The notes below the pieces were generated by a model. It saw only the letters and a list, made by a program, of their open reading frames with translations, ran no database searches and was not told the DNA's origin. From Enterococcus moraviensis ATCC BAA-383 (GTDB taxonomy: Bacteria > Bacillota > Bacilli > Lactobacillales > Enterococcaceae): DNA of 64,000 nt. Below are positions 49,498 through 58,753 of the stretch, piece after piece. The position numbers and the translations under genes are program-made. Location: NCBI RefSeq assembly GCF_000407445.1, contig NZ_ASWB01000005.1, positions 1 through 64,000 of the forward strand, in the 5' to 3' direction. Each line of letters begins with the position of its first letter. The stretch's first letter is position 1.

Positions 49498-49824
49498 ATG
49501 AAACGATTTAGTTGTCACATCATTACATTGATTCTTTTGGTGAGCGGTACGATTTTTTTACAAAGTTCTGCTTATGCAGCAACAGATGTAGAAATTTATG
49601 GGCAAATCGGTGGGAATCAAACTAGTTCTCATCCGCCAAAAGAATCAGAAGCAGATACAGGTACAAAACTAGCACAACTAGCACAACCAAAGCAAACGCA
49701 CATAGAACTAAGAAGATTTCCTAATATGGGTAGTATCGTAGAAAAAATCACGCCAATTGGATTGATTCTACTAATGATTTATTTACTCGTGAATAGATGG
49801 AAAGCACATAGAAAAGAAGTGTAG
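49498..49824 (+). CDS. Small surface protein with degenerate sortase-like tail (locus 2)
   Basis: 108 aa. Signal peptide (1-27), DVEIYGQIG (30-38), a polar spacer, the sequence FPNMG (74-78) where LPXTG would be, a hydrophobic helix and a basic tail (RWKAHRKEV). It is the counterpart of the sortase-tailed protein at 19352. Whether sortase can cut FPNMG is doubtful, so it may simply stay in the membrane. It ends the locus; a terminator follows. Confidence 0.75.
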   Translation: MKRFSCHIITLILLVSGTIFLQSSAYAATDVEIYGQIGGNQTSSHPPKESEADTGTKLAQLAQPKQTHIELRRFPNMGSIVEKITPIGLILLMIYLLVNRWKAHRKEV

Positions 49825-49860
49825 GAAAATTTTATATTTTCATACGTATATAAATGTTTG

Positions 49861-49899
49861 AACCGGACAACCTTTTTATTCAGTTTGTCCGGTTTTTGT
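49861..49899 (+). terminator. Terminator of surface locus 2
   Basis: AACCGGACAA and TTGTCCGGTT arms followed by five T. Confidence 0.9.
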
Positions 49900-49919
49900 T
49901 CTCTATTTTTGAACTCGGA

Positions 49920-49947
49920 TTGACAGCGTTTTCTTGTGTGGTATAAT
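49920..49947 (+). promoter_or_regulatory. Strong promoter before a structured leader
   Basis: TTGACA (49920-49925) and TATAAT (49942-49947) are both consensus, with a 16-bp spacer. The start of transcription should be near 49954. Confidence 0.85.
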
Positions 49948-49953
49948 AAAAGA

Positions 49954-50040
49954 CAACGGAATGTAACTGATATTTTCAGGCATAACCATAATGGAGTAGG
50001 ATGACAAGGACTTGTCATGTTTACGCTATTATGGTTTTTC
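49954..50040 (+). ncRNA. Structured leader or small RNA with intrinsic terminator
   Basis: After the strong promoter, ATGACAAG (50001-50008) pairs with CTTGTCAT (50011-50018), and AACCATAAT (49984-49992) pairs with ATTATGGTT (50028-50036), followed by TTT. The two helices are separated by an internal loop of 8 and 9 bases. The transcript could end here as an RNA of about 85 bases, or act as attenuated leader of the GH1 gene 95 bp downstream. I do not recognise the family. Confidence 0.5.
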
Positions 50041-50128
50041 TCGTTTTAACGGACGGTGTTCTGGCATCAGTAAAAATCATGTACCGAGCAATTTAGTGTT
50101 TCTAAAAAAGTAGAGTAAGGAGAAATGA

Positions 50129-51598
<1,470 letters not shown>

Positions 51599-51608
51599 GA
51601 AGAATTGG

Positions 51609-51641
51609 ACTTACTTCAAACTTTTGAAGTAAGTTTTTTTT
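51609..51641 (+). terminator. Terminator after the second GH1 gene
   Basis: ACTTACTTCAAA and TTTGAAGTAAGT arms with T-run. Confidence 0.88.
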
Positions 51642-51669
51642 ATGAATTTCAAAAAATGCACGTAAAAAG

Positions 51670-51697
51670 TTGTAGTAAAAAGAAACAGTGGTATACT
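51670..51697 (+). promoter_or_regulatory. Promoter of the rhodanese gene
   Basis: TTGTAG (51670-51675) and TATACT (51692-51697) are separated by 16 bp. Confidence 0.5.
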
Positions 51698-51780
51698 GCT
51701 AATGAAGCGAATTTATTGATTACAGAATAGAGTATCAGTAGTCAGTGTGTTGAAAAAGCTACAGGGGGAAAATTACTAGA

Positions 51781-52098
51781 ATGAAGAGAGTATCAGTTAA
51801 AGAATTAAAGAAATTAATCGAGTTAACAGTGAACGAACCAGTCTCAATCATTGATGTGCGAGAAGTAGATGAATTTGCTGCTGGCCATATCGTAACCGCT
51901 AAAAATTATCCATTGTCCACATTACCAGAAGCAATGGCGGAAATCGATCATGACCAACCTCATTATGTTATTTGTCAGCATGGTGTACGATCTGAGCATG
52001 CCTGTTCTTTTCTAGAGAATTATGGATACAATGTAGTTTCAGTATCAGAAGGTATGTCAGTCTGGGATGGCGAAAATAAAGTTACTAGTTATAGATAA
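51781..52098 (+). CDS. Single-domain rhodanese-like sulfurtransferase
   Basis: 105 aa. The active-site loop CQHGVR holds the catalytic Cys and the CX3GX-type motif; the N-terminal VSIIDVREVDEFAAGHI is the classical CH2A motif. Small cytoplasmic protein that carries persulfide sulfur. Monocistronic, terminator just behind. Confidence 0.9.
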   Translation: MKRVSVKELKKLIELTVNEPVSIIDVREVDEFAAGHIVTAKNYPLSTLPEAMAEIDHDQPHYVICQHGVRSEHACSFLENYGYNVVSVSEGMSVWDGENKVTSYR

Positions 52099-52099
52099 G

Positions 52100-52142
52100 A
52101 AAAAAGTCGTAATGAGCAGACAGCTTATTGCGACTTTTTTGC
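52100..52142 (+). terminator. Terminator after the rhodanese gene
   Basis: AAAAAGTCGTAATGAGC and AGCTTATTGCGACTTTTT arms with a few wobbles, then T-run. Confidence 0.85.
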
Positions 52143-52185
52143 AAATATAGTCAGAAATTGAGAAGAAATAAAAAAACTTATTTTT

Positions 52186-52229
52186 AGTAAGTAAATTCTC
52201 TTGTAAGTTTACTTACTTTTTGTTAGTAT
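52186..52229 (+). promoter_or_regulatory. Promoter and inverted-repeat operator of wrbA
   Basis: AGTAAGTAAA (52186-52195) and TTTACTTACT (52208-52217) form a 10-bp inverted repeat. TTGTAA (52201-52206) and TAGTAT (52224-52229) give a promoter with 17-bp spacer, so the right half-site lies in the spacer. Such TTACTTAC-type sites are common for HxlR/YodB-like quinone sensors (inference). Confidence 0.55.
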
Positions 52230-52272
52230 GTAAATATAGATAAGAAAACAACAGTTATTGGAGGAATAAATC

Positions 52273-52881
52273 ATGACAACAAAATTATTAATCGCTTATT
52301 ACAGTTCAACAGGAACAGGTACACAAATGGTAGAGTGGGCTAAAGAAGCAGCACAAGCAAATGGCGCTGAGGTTCGTTTAAGAAAAGTTCATGAGCTAGC
52401 ACCAGATGTAGCAATTGATTCAAATCCAGCATGGCGTAAAAATGTTGATGCAAGTACGGATATTCCAGAAGTGACAAGTGATGATCTATTGTGGGCGGAT
52501 GCGTATATCTTCTCTTCACCATCACGTTTTGGTGTAATGGCCAGCCAATTAAAACAATTCTTTGATTTACAAGGCGGACTTTGGGCACAAGGTAAATTAG
52601 CGAATAAATTTGTCACAGCATTCTCTTCTGCACAAAATCCAAACGGTGGACAAGAACAAGTGATTCAAGGAATTTATACTGTAATGCAACACTGGGGTGC
52701 GATCATCGTACCAGCAGGATATGTAAATCCTTCTACTTTTGCAGCGGGTGGTAATCCTTATGGAACGAGTGCGTCAGTTGATGGCGAAGGAAATATGTTG
52801 AAAGCTGATGAAGTAAAAGCAGCAGTTCAAGATCAAACAAAACGTTTGGTCGATGTAACAAGTAAATATTTAGGCGAATAA
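52273..52881 (+). CDS. wrbA: NAD(P)H:quinone oxidoreductase, WrbA family
   Basis: 202 aa flavodoxin-fold enzyme. FMN phosphate loop YYSSTGTGTQM at the N-terminus, SPSRFGVMASQLKQFFD and the conserved GYVNPSTFAAGGNPYGTS match WrbA. It reduces quinones by two electrons and so protects from redox cycling. Own transcript with an inverted repeat in the promoter and a 20-bp terminator stem behind. Confidence 0.92.
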   Translation: MTTKLLIAYYSSTGTGTQMVEWAKEAAQANGAEVRLRKVHELAPDVAIDSNPAWRKNVDASTDIPEVTSDDLLWADAYIFSSPSRFGVMASQLKQFFDLQGGLWAQGKLANKFVTAFSSAQNPNGGQEQVIQGIYTVMQHWGAIIVPAGYVNPSTFAAGGNPYGTSASVDGEGNMLKADEVKAAVQDQTKRLVDVTSKYLGE

Positions 52882-52894
52882 AAGCAGCTTTAAA

Positions 52895-52939
52895 ATTAAA
52901 CCCCTCCAAGAGAAGATGATTCTCTTGGAGGGGTTTAAT
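52895..52939. terminator. Bidirectional terminator, 20-bp perfect stem
   Basis: Arms at 52895-52914 and 52920-52939 are exact complements with a 5-base loop. It separates wrbA and the convergent histidine transporter operon. Confidence 0.85.
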
Positions 52940-52961
52940 CGTTCTATTGATTTAGTAGCGA

Positions 52962-53780
52962 TTACTTTGTCACATCTTCTCCAAACCATTCTTTGGAAAT
53001 ATCGGCAAGTCTACCAGATTCTCTGAGTTCTGCAAATGCATTATTGATTTTTTCTGCTAATTTTTTGTCAGACTTTCGTAAACCGACGGCAAAAGCTTCG
53101 CTTTCAAAATCACCACTCACAATCGAGAAATCAGCCAAATTATCTTCATGAGACAAATAGTAATTTGCGTAAACTCGATCGATCAACAATCCGTCGATTC
53201 TTCCTGATTTCAAATCCATAAAGGCTTCATTAAAGCCATCATACAAAATAGCTGTTTGGTTTTTGACATATGTTTTTAAAATTTCAGGTTGCTCTTCAAA
53301 ACTGTTATATCCAGAAGAACCATTTTGAGCACCTAGAACCTTTCCTTGCATATCTTTAAAGTGATTGATGTTATTTTTTTTCAGTGAGACGACAACTTGT
53401 TCGTTTTTCATATATTCATCACTAAAAAGTACTTTTTCTTCGCGTTCGGCACTTTTAGAATACCCATTCCAGATTAAATCAATTGTTTGATTTTGTAATT
53501 CATTTTCTTTCATTGACCAGTCAATTGGTTGAAAATCAACAGTGATGCCGTATAGGTCAAAGACTGCTCGAGCTAAATCGACGTCAAAACCAATAATTTC
53601 TCCGGACTTATTTTGAAAGCCCATAGGTACAAATGAATCATCTAAACCTACAATGACTCTTTTTTCAGAATGGATACGTGACCATTGATCTGTATCTGTT
53701 TTCTTTCGACCACAACCAGCTATTGTTAGGAAAAGGAATAAGGCGGTTAGGGTATACAATAAATATTTTTTCTTCATCAT
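52962..53780 (-). CDS. Amino-acid ABC transporter, substrate-binding lipoprotein (histidine predicted)
   Basis: 272 aa, SBP family 3. Lipobox in TIAGC; the signature VGLDDSFVPMGF...GFDVDLARAVFD is that of polar amino-acid-binding proteins. Last gene of a three-gene operon behind two T-boxes whose shared specifier is CAC, so histidine is the likely ligand, as in HisXYZ-type systems of Firmicutes. The binding preference is an inference from the RNA. Confidence 0.88.
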   Translation of the reverse strand: MMKKKYLLYTLTALFLFLTIAGCGRKKTDTDQWSRIHSEKRVIVGLDDSFVPMGFQNKSGEIIGFDVDLARAVFDLYGITVDFQPIDWSMKENELQNQTIDLIWNGYSKSAEREEKVLFSDEYMKNEQVVVSLKKNNINHFKDMQGKVLGAQNGSSGYNSFEEQPEILKTYVKNQTAILYDGFNEAFMDLKSGRIDGLLIDRVYANYYLSHEDNLADFSIVSGDFESEAFAVGLRKSDKKLAEKINNAFAELRESGRLADISKEWFGEDVTK

Positions 53781-53795
53781 CTTAAACCATCCTTT

Positions 53796-54431
53796 CTACT
53801 GAACTGGTGTTACGGTCAGTAAGTTATCTGCAATATTTTCAGCAAAGTTCATATCGTGAGTGACAACGATTTGAGTCATGCCTTGAGCTTTTAACGTTAA
53901 AATCACTTCTTCAACTTGCTGACGAAGTTCAGGGTCAAGTGCACTGGTCGGCTCATCGTATCCTAATACTTTGGGTTTCATGGCAAGTGCTCGTGCGAGA
54001 GCGACTCGTTGTTTTTGACCGCCAGACAGTTGATAAGGATAAAGCGACTCTTTACCGCTAAGGCCAAATTTTGTCAGTAGGTCGATTGCTTCGGCTTCAC
54101 TGGCTTCTTTTGTTTGTTTCAAGGAAAGAATCGGAGCTAAAGTAATATTGTCTAAAACAGAAAGATGTGGGAACAATTGGAAATCTTGGAAAACGATCCC
54201 CACGACTTGATCTGCATTATCCATTTCGACTGGATTGAACGGTACACCATCCATTGTCAGCTCACCTGAATCAATGGTTTCTAGTCCAGCTAAACAGCGT
54301 AACAACGTTGTTTTTCCTCCACCAGAAGGGCCAACAATCGTTAGGATTTCTCCATCTTTGATTTCTAAATTTAATTGATCGATGATTCGACGACCATCGA
54401 AGCTTTTGGTTAAGTTTTTAATTAATAACAT
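53796..54431 (-). CDS. Amino-acid ABC transporter ATPase
   Basis: 211 aa. Walker A GPSGGGKTT, signature LSGGQKQR, Walker B VLGYDEPTSALD, and H-loop VTHDM are all intact. Polar amino-acid transporter type. Slightly shorter than the usual 240 aa because it lacks part of the C-terminal end. It lies between the permease and the binding protein genes. Confidence 0.92.
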   Translation of the reverse strand: MLLIKNLTKSFDGRRIIDQLNLEIKDGEILTIVGPSGGGKTTLLRCLAGLETIDSGELTMDGVPFNPVEMDNADQVVGIVFQDFQLFPHLSVLDNITLAPILSLKQTKEASEAEAIDLLTKFGLSGKESLYPYQLSGGQKQRVALARALAMKPKVLGYDEPTSALDPELRQQVEEVILTLKAQGMTQIVVTHDMNFAENIADNLLTVTPVQ

Positions 54432-54473
54432 GATTTTCCTCCTAATTTAAAAGCTGAAAAGATTCGCTTAGTC

Positions 54474-55115
54474 TTATTTATAATATTGATAGTGTTTTTC
54501 TAATTTTTTTGATGCTAGAGTTAAGACTGCTGTCAATAACAAATAAATAATGCCAACTAAGACTAGAGGCAATAGACTTACATCACGACTCATTGCAATT
54601 TTCCCTGCTCTTAATAAATCACCCAACCCAAGAACATAAATCAAGGAAGTATCTTTCACTAGATTGATGACTTCGTTTCCGATGGAAGGTAAGACGACCT
54701 TAACAACTTGAGGTAAAATAATTCTTGTCACAGTTTGAAAACTAGTTAGACGTAAAACTTTAGCTGCTTCATATTGGCCCTCTGGAATCGATTGAATCCC
54801 ACCTCTAAAAATCTCGGCAAAATAGGCTGCATAATTTAAAATAAAGGCAAAAAGTGCTGCATCATAGCGCTCAAAAACAATACCAATCAAGGGCAAACCA
54901 TAAAAAACAAAAATAAGTTGTAATAGCAAAGGTGTTCCGCGCATAAGCCAAATGTAGATATTGATCAAGAAATTCAACGGTTTGAAATTTGTTTGTAACG
55001 CAAAAGCAACTAAAATTCCAAGTGGGATAGAGCCTAAAAGTGTGAAGATAAATACTTTCAATGTCATAAGTGCACCGTCTAATAATGCCGGCATGATTTC
55101 TAAAATGTAATCCAT
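54474..55115 (-). CDS. Amino-acid ABC transporter permease
   Basis: 213 aa, about five transmembrane helices, His/Glu/Gln/Arg opine permease family: MRGTPLLLQLIFVFYGLPL and the EAA-like loop GQYEAAKVLRLTSFQTVTRIILPQ. The start at 55115 is set by SD GGAGG; the longer frame runs into the terminator of the second T-box. First gene of the operon, transcribed from the promoter at 55809-55837. Confidence 0.92.
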   Translation of the reverse strand: MDYILEIMPALLDGALMTLKVFIFTLLGSIPLGILVAFALQTNFKPLNFLINIYIWLMRGTPLLLQLIFVFYGLPLIGIVFERYDAALFAFILNYAAYFAEIFRGGIQSIPEGQYEAAKVLRLTSFQTVTRIILPQVVKVVLPSIGNEVINLVKDTSLIYVLGLGDLLRAGKIAMSRDVSLLPLVLVGIIYLLLTAVLTLASKKLEKHYQYYK

Positions 55116-55158
55116 GTTTTTTCCTCCAGTTGTTAAGTTCATTTTTTTTAGATAATGC

Positions 55159-55430
55159 AAAAAGTCCCCTTGGCTAGTTAGCCAAGAGGACGAAATAATC
55201 GTGGTTCCACCTCAATTTGTTATTACCTCGCGATAATAACCTCATGGAATTTTTAGTATAACTAAAGATTCTTTTCTGATAACGGTGAATGCCGCATCTA
55301 CTTACTTTTTTCAGAAGATGACTGAATCAGATGTGTTCATCAAAGGTTTCCAGCTTTTTTTCTCAGCGAATAAAAAAGTCTCTGTCAGGAAAGTGTCTGT
55401 GATTACTTGTTCCGATCATGTGTTTTGTTT
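55159..55430 (-). promoter_or_regulatory. T-box leader 2 (proximal), predicted histidine
   Basis: On the minus strand the T-box motif GAGGTGGAACCACG lies at about 55200-55213, followed by the terminator GTCCTCTTGGC...GCCAAGGGGAC with T-run (55159-55191). Stem I lies about 55310-55415; the bases GAACACATCTG (55332-55342) hold the presumed specifier CAC (His). Confidence 0.85.
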
Positions 55431-55551
55431 GTATTAGAGTAGCTAATTGAAATTTTTTAATAGGTTGTTTTTATTTGTTGTGAAAGTATTGAGTGACGTC
55501 ACTAGGCTGATGTGCTTACCAAGTAACACTAAGTTAGTTCAAGATAAACAA

Positions 55552-55803
55552 CAAAAAAATCCTTTGGCAATTCAGCCAAAGGACGTAAAATTCGTGGTTC
55601 CACCTTTTTTTATTATCGCCTCACAACGATAACCTCATGAAGTCATAGACTTCCAATGCTATAACGGGCATACCCGAACTTTCCTACTGAACCTTTCAAA
55701 AAGTTAACTCCCAGATGTGGTTCGCTTTATCTTTCTGTCTTTTCTCACCAACCAAAGACTCTCTTTGAGAATAAAATAAAGGTACTCTTCTGCTCTTTGT
55801 TTT
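55552..55803 (-). promoter_or_regulatory. T-box leader 1 (distal), predicted histidine
   Basis: The motif AAGGTGGAACCACG lies near 55593-55607 on the minus strand, followed by a terminator (TCCTTTGGC...GCCAAAGGA, T-run at 55552-55558). Stem I includes GGTTGGTG and GAACCACATCTG near 55713-55724, again with CAC. It is the first of two T-boxes in series in one transcript. Confidence 0.85.
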
Positions 55804-55808
55804 TTATT

Positions 55809-55837
55809 ACTTTAACACCAGTTTTTCATCTTGTCAA
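55809..55837 (-). promoter_or_regulatory. Promoter of the T-box-controlled transporter operon
   Basis: On the minus strand TTGACA (55832-55837) and TAAAGT (55809-55814) are 17 bp apart, directly before T-box 1. Confidence 0.7.
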
Positions 55838-56061
55838 CAACTAATTGTTTAGAAAATTCAGAAAATAATAGTTTTTAAGCATAAAAGTTACCGATTAGGT
55901 CAAGTTGAGGTAAAATAGAAATAGTTGTTTCCTATTAAAAAGTAAGTAAACTGGTGATAGTCAAAAACTATCGCACGCACTCTATTTGTACTGTCCTTTC
56001 CTATATATATCTGATAAACTAGTTACAATTATTAGCGGAAAGTAAAAAGGAGTGGTGTCGT

Positions 56062-56784
56062 TTGAGACGACCGATTATTGGCATTGCAGCAAATGAGATT
56101 GAAGATGCAGGAGCACGATTATATCATTTACCGATTAGTTACACTCCTTGTGGATATATTAAAGCAGTTCAAAATGCCGGTGGGTTACCGTTGGTTTTAC
56201 CAGTCGGTTCTCCTGATTTGGCTAAGGCATATATCACTCAAATCGATAAATTGATTTTAGCTGGCGGACAAAATGTATCTCCAGCACTATATGGAGAAGA
56301 AATTCAAGTTGAAGAAGCAGCACTCTCACAAACAAGAGATCAATTTGAGTTAGCATTGATTGAAGAAGCCGTCGCTCAAAAGAAACCGATTTTTGCAGTT
56401 TGTCGCGGGTTACAACTAGTGAATGTAGCGCTTGGTGGAAGTCTGCACCAAGATATCAGCAGTTTGACTAATACTAAAATAGCGCATATGCAGGTGCCAG
56501 TATCCAGAGAAATTCCGACACATAAAATTCGTACAGAGGATACAAGTATTTTACGTAGTATTTATGGAGAAAAAACAACGGTCAACTCCTTTCATTTTCA
56601 AGCAGTTAAAGAGTTAGCAAAAAATTTGAAAGTCACTGCTTTCAGTGAAGATGGCATTATTGAAGGTGTGGAAAGTAAGGATTCAAGTTTGACATTCTTA
56701 GGTGTGCAGTGGCATCCAGATTTTGCTTATGATCATTTAGAACAAGAAATGAAAGTGTTTCGTTATGTCGTTGAAAAATTATAA
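56062..56784 (+). CDS. Gamma-glutamyl-gamma-aminobutyrate hydrolase-like class I amidotransferase (PuuD family)
   Basis: 240 aa. The nucleophile Cys is in FAVCRGLQLVN and the catalytic His in GVQWHPDFAYD. Family members remove gamma-glutamyl groups (peptidase C26). Starts with TTG, eight bases after AAGGAG. It is followed by the OppA-like gene after 62 bp, which might supply a gamma-glutamyl peptide substrate (inference). Confidence 0.88.
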   Translation: MRRPIIGIAANEIEDAGARLYHLPISYTPCGYIKAVQNAGGLPLVLPVGSPDLAKAYITQIDKLILAGGQNVSPALYGEEIQVEEAALSQTRDQFELALIEEAVAQKKPIFAVCRGLQLVNVALGGSLHQDISSLTNTKIAHMQVPVSREIPTHKIRTEDTSILRSIYGEKTTVNSFHFQAVKELAKNLKVTAFSEDGIIEGVESKDSSLTFLGVQWHPDFAYDHLEQEMKVFRYVVEKL

Positions 56785-56846
56785 ACTAGGAAGCTTTATA
56801 GAACAACTTGTTTTGTTTAGCTTTTAAAAAGAGGAGGAATTTGGAA

Positions 56847-58496
56847 ATGAAGAAAAAGTTTGGTATTTTTATTTTGGCAGCAGGGTTGTTATTGACAGCT
56901 TGTGGTGGGGGAAATGGCACGAGTTCTTCTAAGGAAAAAACAGATGGCGATAAAAGCTCTCAGACACAAGTGATAAAAGTTGCTTCTGGTGGTGAGCTGT
57001 CAACATTAGATAGCGCGCATTATACAGATGTTTATAGCTCAGACATGATTGGCCAAGTGGTAGAAGGTCTTTATCGTATGGATAAAAATCATGATCCAGA
57101 GTTGGCTGTTGCCGCAAGTGAACCAACAGTTAGTGATGACGGTTTAGTGTATACGTTTAAATTAAAAGAGACAAAATGGAGCAACGGAGATCCTGTTGTC
57201 GCTGGGGATTTTGTGTCAGCCTTCAAAAATGTTGTAGATCCAAGCTTTGGTTCAAGTAGCAGCAATCAAATGGATATTTTCAAAAATGGTCGAAAAATTC
57301 GTGAAGGACAAGCGAAATTGGATGAGCTTGGCGTGAAAGCAATTGATGATCAAACAGTAGAGATGACATTAGAATATCCAATTCCTTATCTAGCACAAGT
57401 ACTGGTTGGAACACCATTTATGCCTAAAAATGAAAAATTCGTCAAAGAAAAGGGCGATGCTTATGGTACTTCGGCAGATAATTTTGTTGGTAATGGTCCA
57501 TTCGTGATTTCTGGTTGGGATGGCAATACAGAAACTTGGAAATTAACGAAAAACAAGGATTACTGGGATCAAAAAAATGTAAAACTTGATACAATCGATG
57601 TTCAAGTAGTGAAAGAAATTGGGACAGGAACAAATCTTTTTGATGCAGGTGATTTAGATTACACTGTATTAGCAGATACTTATGCACTACAATATAAAGA
57701 GTCACCACAGGCACATTTTACACCTAAAGCGATGGTTGGTTATTTGAGTCCAAACCATAAACGAGAAGTGACAGGCAATGTAAATGTTCGCAAAGCGATT
57801 TTACAAGCAATCGATAAAGAAACATTCGCTAAAGACATTTTAGGTGATGGCTCGACTGCTATCAATGGTTTTGTACCGCAAGACTTTGCTAAAGATCCTA
57901 AAAATAATGAAGACTTCCGCAAAGAGAATGGTGATTTCTTACCGTTTGATTTAAAAGAAGCTCAAAAAAGCTGGGAGACAGCTAAAAAAGAACTAGGGAA
58001 AGATGAAATTGAGTTAGAATTACTCTCAGCGGATTCGGCCCTTGCTAAAAAGACGATCGAATACGTTCAAGGTCAGTTACAACAAAATTTACCAGGTCTA
58101 AAAATCACATTAAAATCAGTCCCATTGCAAAATCGTTTAGATTTACAAACTGCTAGTGAATTTGATTTAGTTTTTGGTACATGGACACCAGATTATGCAG
58201 ATCCAATCAACTTCTTGGAATTTTATGATTCTAAAAGCGGGTTAAACACTGCAGGGTATAACAATCCCGAATATGATAAAGGGTTGAATGATGCGAGAAT
58301 CACATTGGCAAATGACCCAGAAAAACGTTGGGATAAGTTAAAAGATCTCGAAAAAACATTGATTGAAAAAGATGCTGCTGTTTTGCCGCTTTATCAAGGA
58401 GCAATCGGTTACCTTAAAGCAGATCAGTTAAAAGAACTACAAGTTTTTCCTTTTGGAAGAACGGTATCCTATCGTTTGGCTTATGTAGAACAGTAG
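56847..58496 (+). CDS. Oligopeptide-binding lipoprotein (OppA/SBP5 family), second
   Basis: 549 aa. Lipobox LLTAC, then SBP5 motifs (KWSNGDPVVAGDFVSAFKNV, FVGNGPFVISGW). It is a relative of the protein at 9956, with the same domain order and the same GTWTPDYADPINFLEFY-type end. The start follows AGGAGG by nine bases. No permease genes nearby, so it is also an orphan; it is probably cotranscribed with the PuuD-like gene. Confidence 0.9.
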   Translation: MKKKFGIFILAAGLLLTACGGGNGTSSSKEKTDGDKSSQTQVIKVASGGELSTLDSAHYTDVYSSDMIGQVVEGLYRMDKNHDPELAVAASEPTVSDDGLVYTFKLKETKWSNGDPVVAGDFVSAFKNVVDPSFGSSSSNQMDIFKNGRKIREGQAKLDELGVKAIDDQTVEMTLEYPIPYLAQVLVGTPFMPKNEKFVKEKGDAYGTSADNFVGNGPFVISGWDGNTETWKLTKNKDYWDQKNVKLDTIDVQVVKEIGTGTNLFDAGDLDYTVLADTYALQYKESPQAHFTPKAMVGYLSPNHKREVTGNVNVRKAILQAIDKETFAKDILGDGSTAINGFVPQDFAKDPKNNEDFRKENGDFLPFDLKEAQKSWETAKKELGKDEIELELLSADSALAKKTIEYVQGQLQQNLPGLKITLKSVPLQNRLDLQTASEFDLVFGTWTPDYADPINFLEFYDSKSGLNTAGYNNPEYDKGLNDARITLANDPEKRWDKLKDLEKTLIEKDAAVLPLYQGAIGYLKADQLKELQVFPFGRTVSYRLAYVEQ

Positions 58497-58511
58497 AGAA
58501 AATTTAATAGA

Positions 58512-58562
58512 GTGAGTTGTCAATTAGAGGTAGTTCCTTTATATGACAGCTCACTTTTTTTT
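58512..58562 (+). terminator. Terminator after the OppA-like gene
   Basis: GTGAGTTGTCA and TGACAGCTCAC arms followed by eight T. Confidence 0.9.
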
Positions 58563-58753
58563 AATACCTGAAATAGTGTTCAAAATCCACATACACGTGT
58601 AGTTGGCAGATAAACAAAGAGTAAAAAAATGGTGGGTATTTAGCACAAACCATGCGTATCTTTTGTAATTGTTGAATAATGCGTTTAACATTAATTGTAT
58701 AGAGAAGAAAAAAAATTTTACAAAAGGACAAACAACGTTGGAGGGGAAAATCT

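Noticed and set aside
45537-49824. Calling the second surface locus a standard WxL cluster.
   Set aside because: No WxL motif at the end of either candidate protein and no DUF916/DUF3324 gene.
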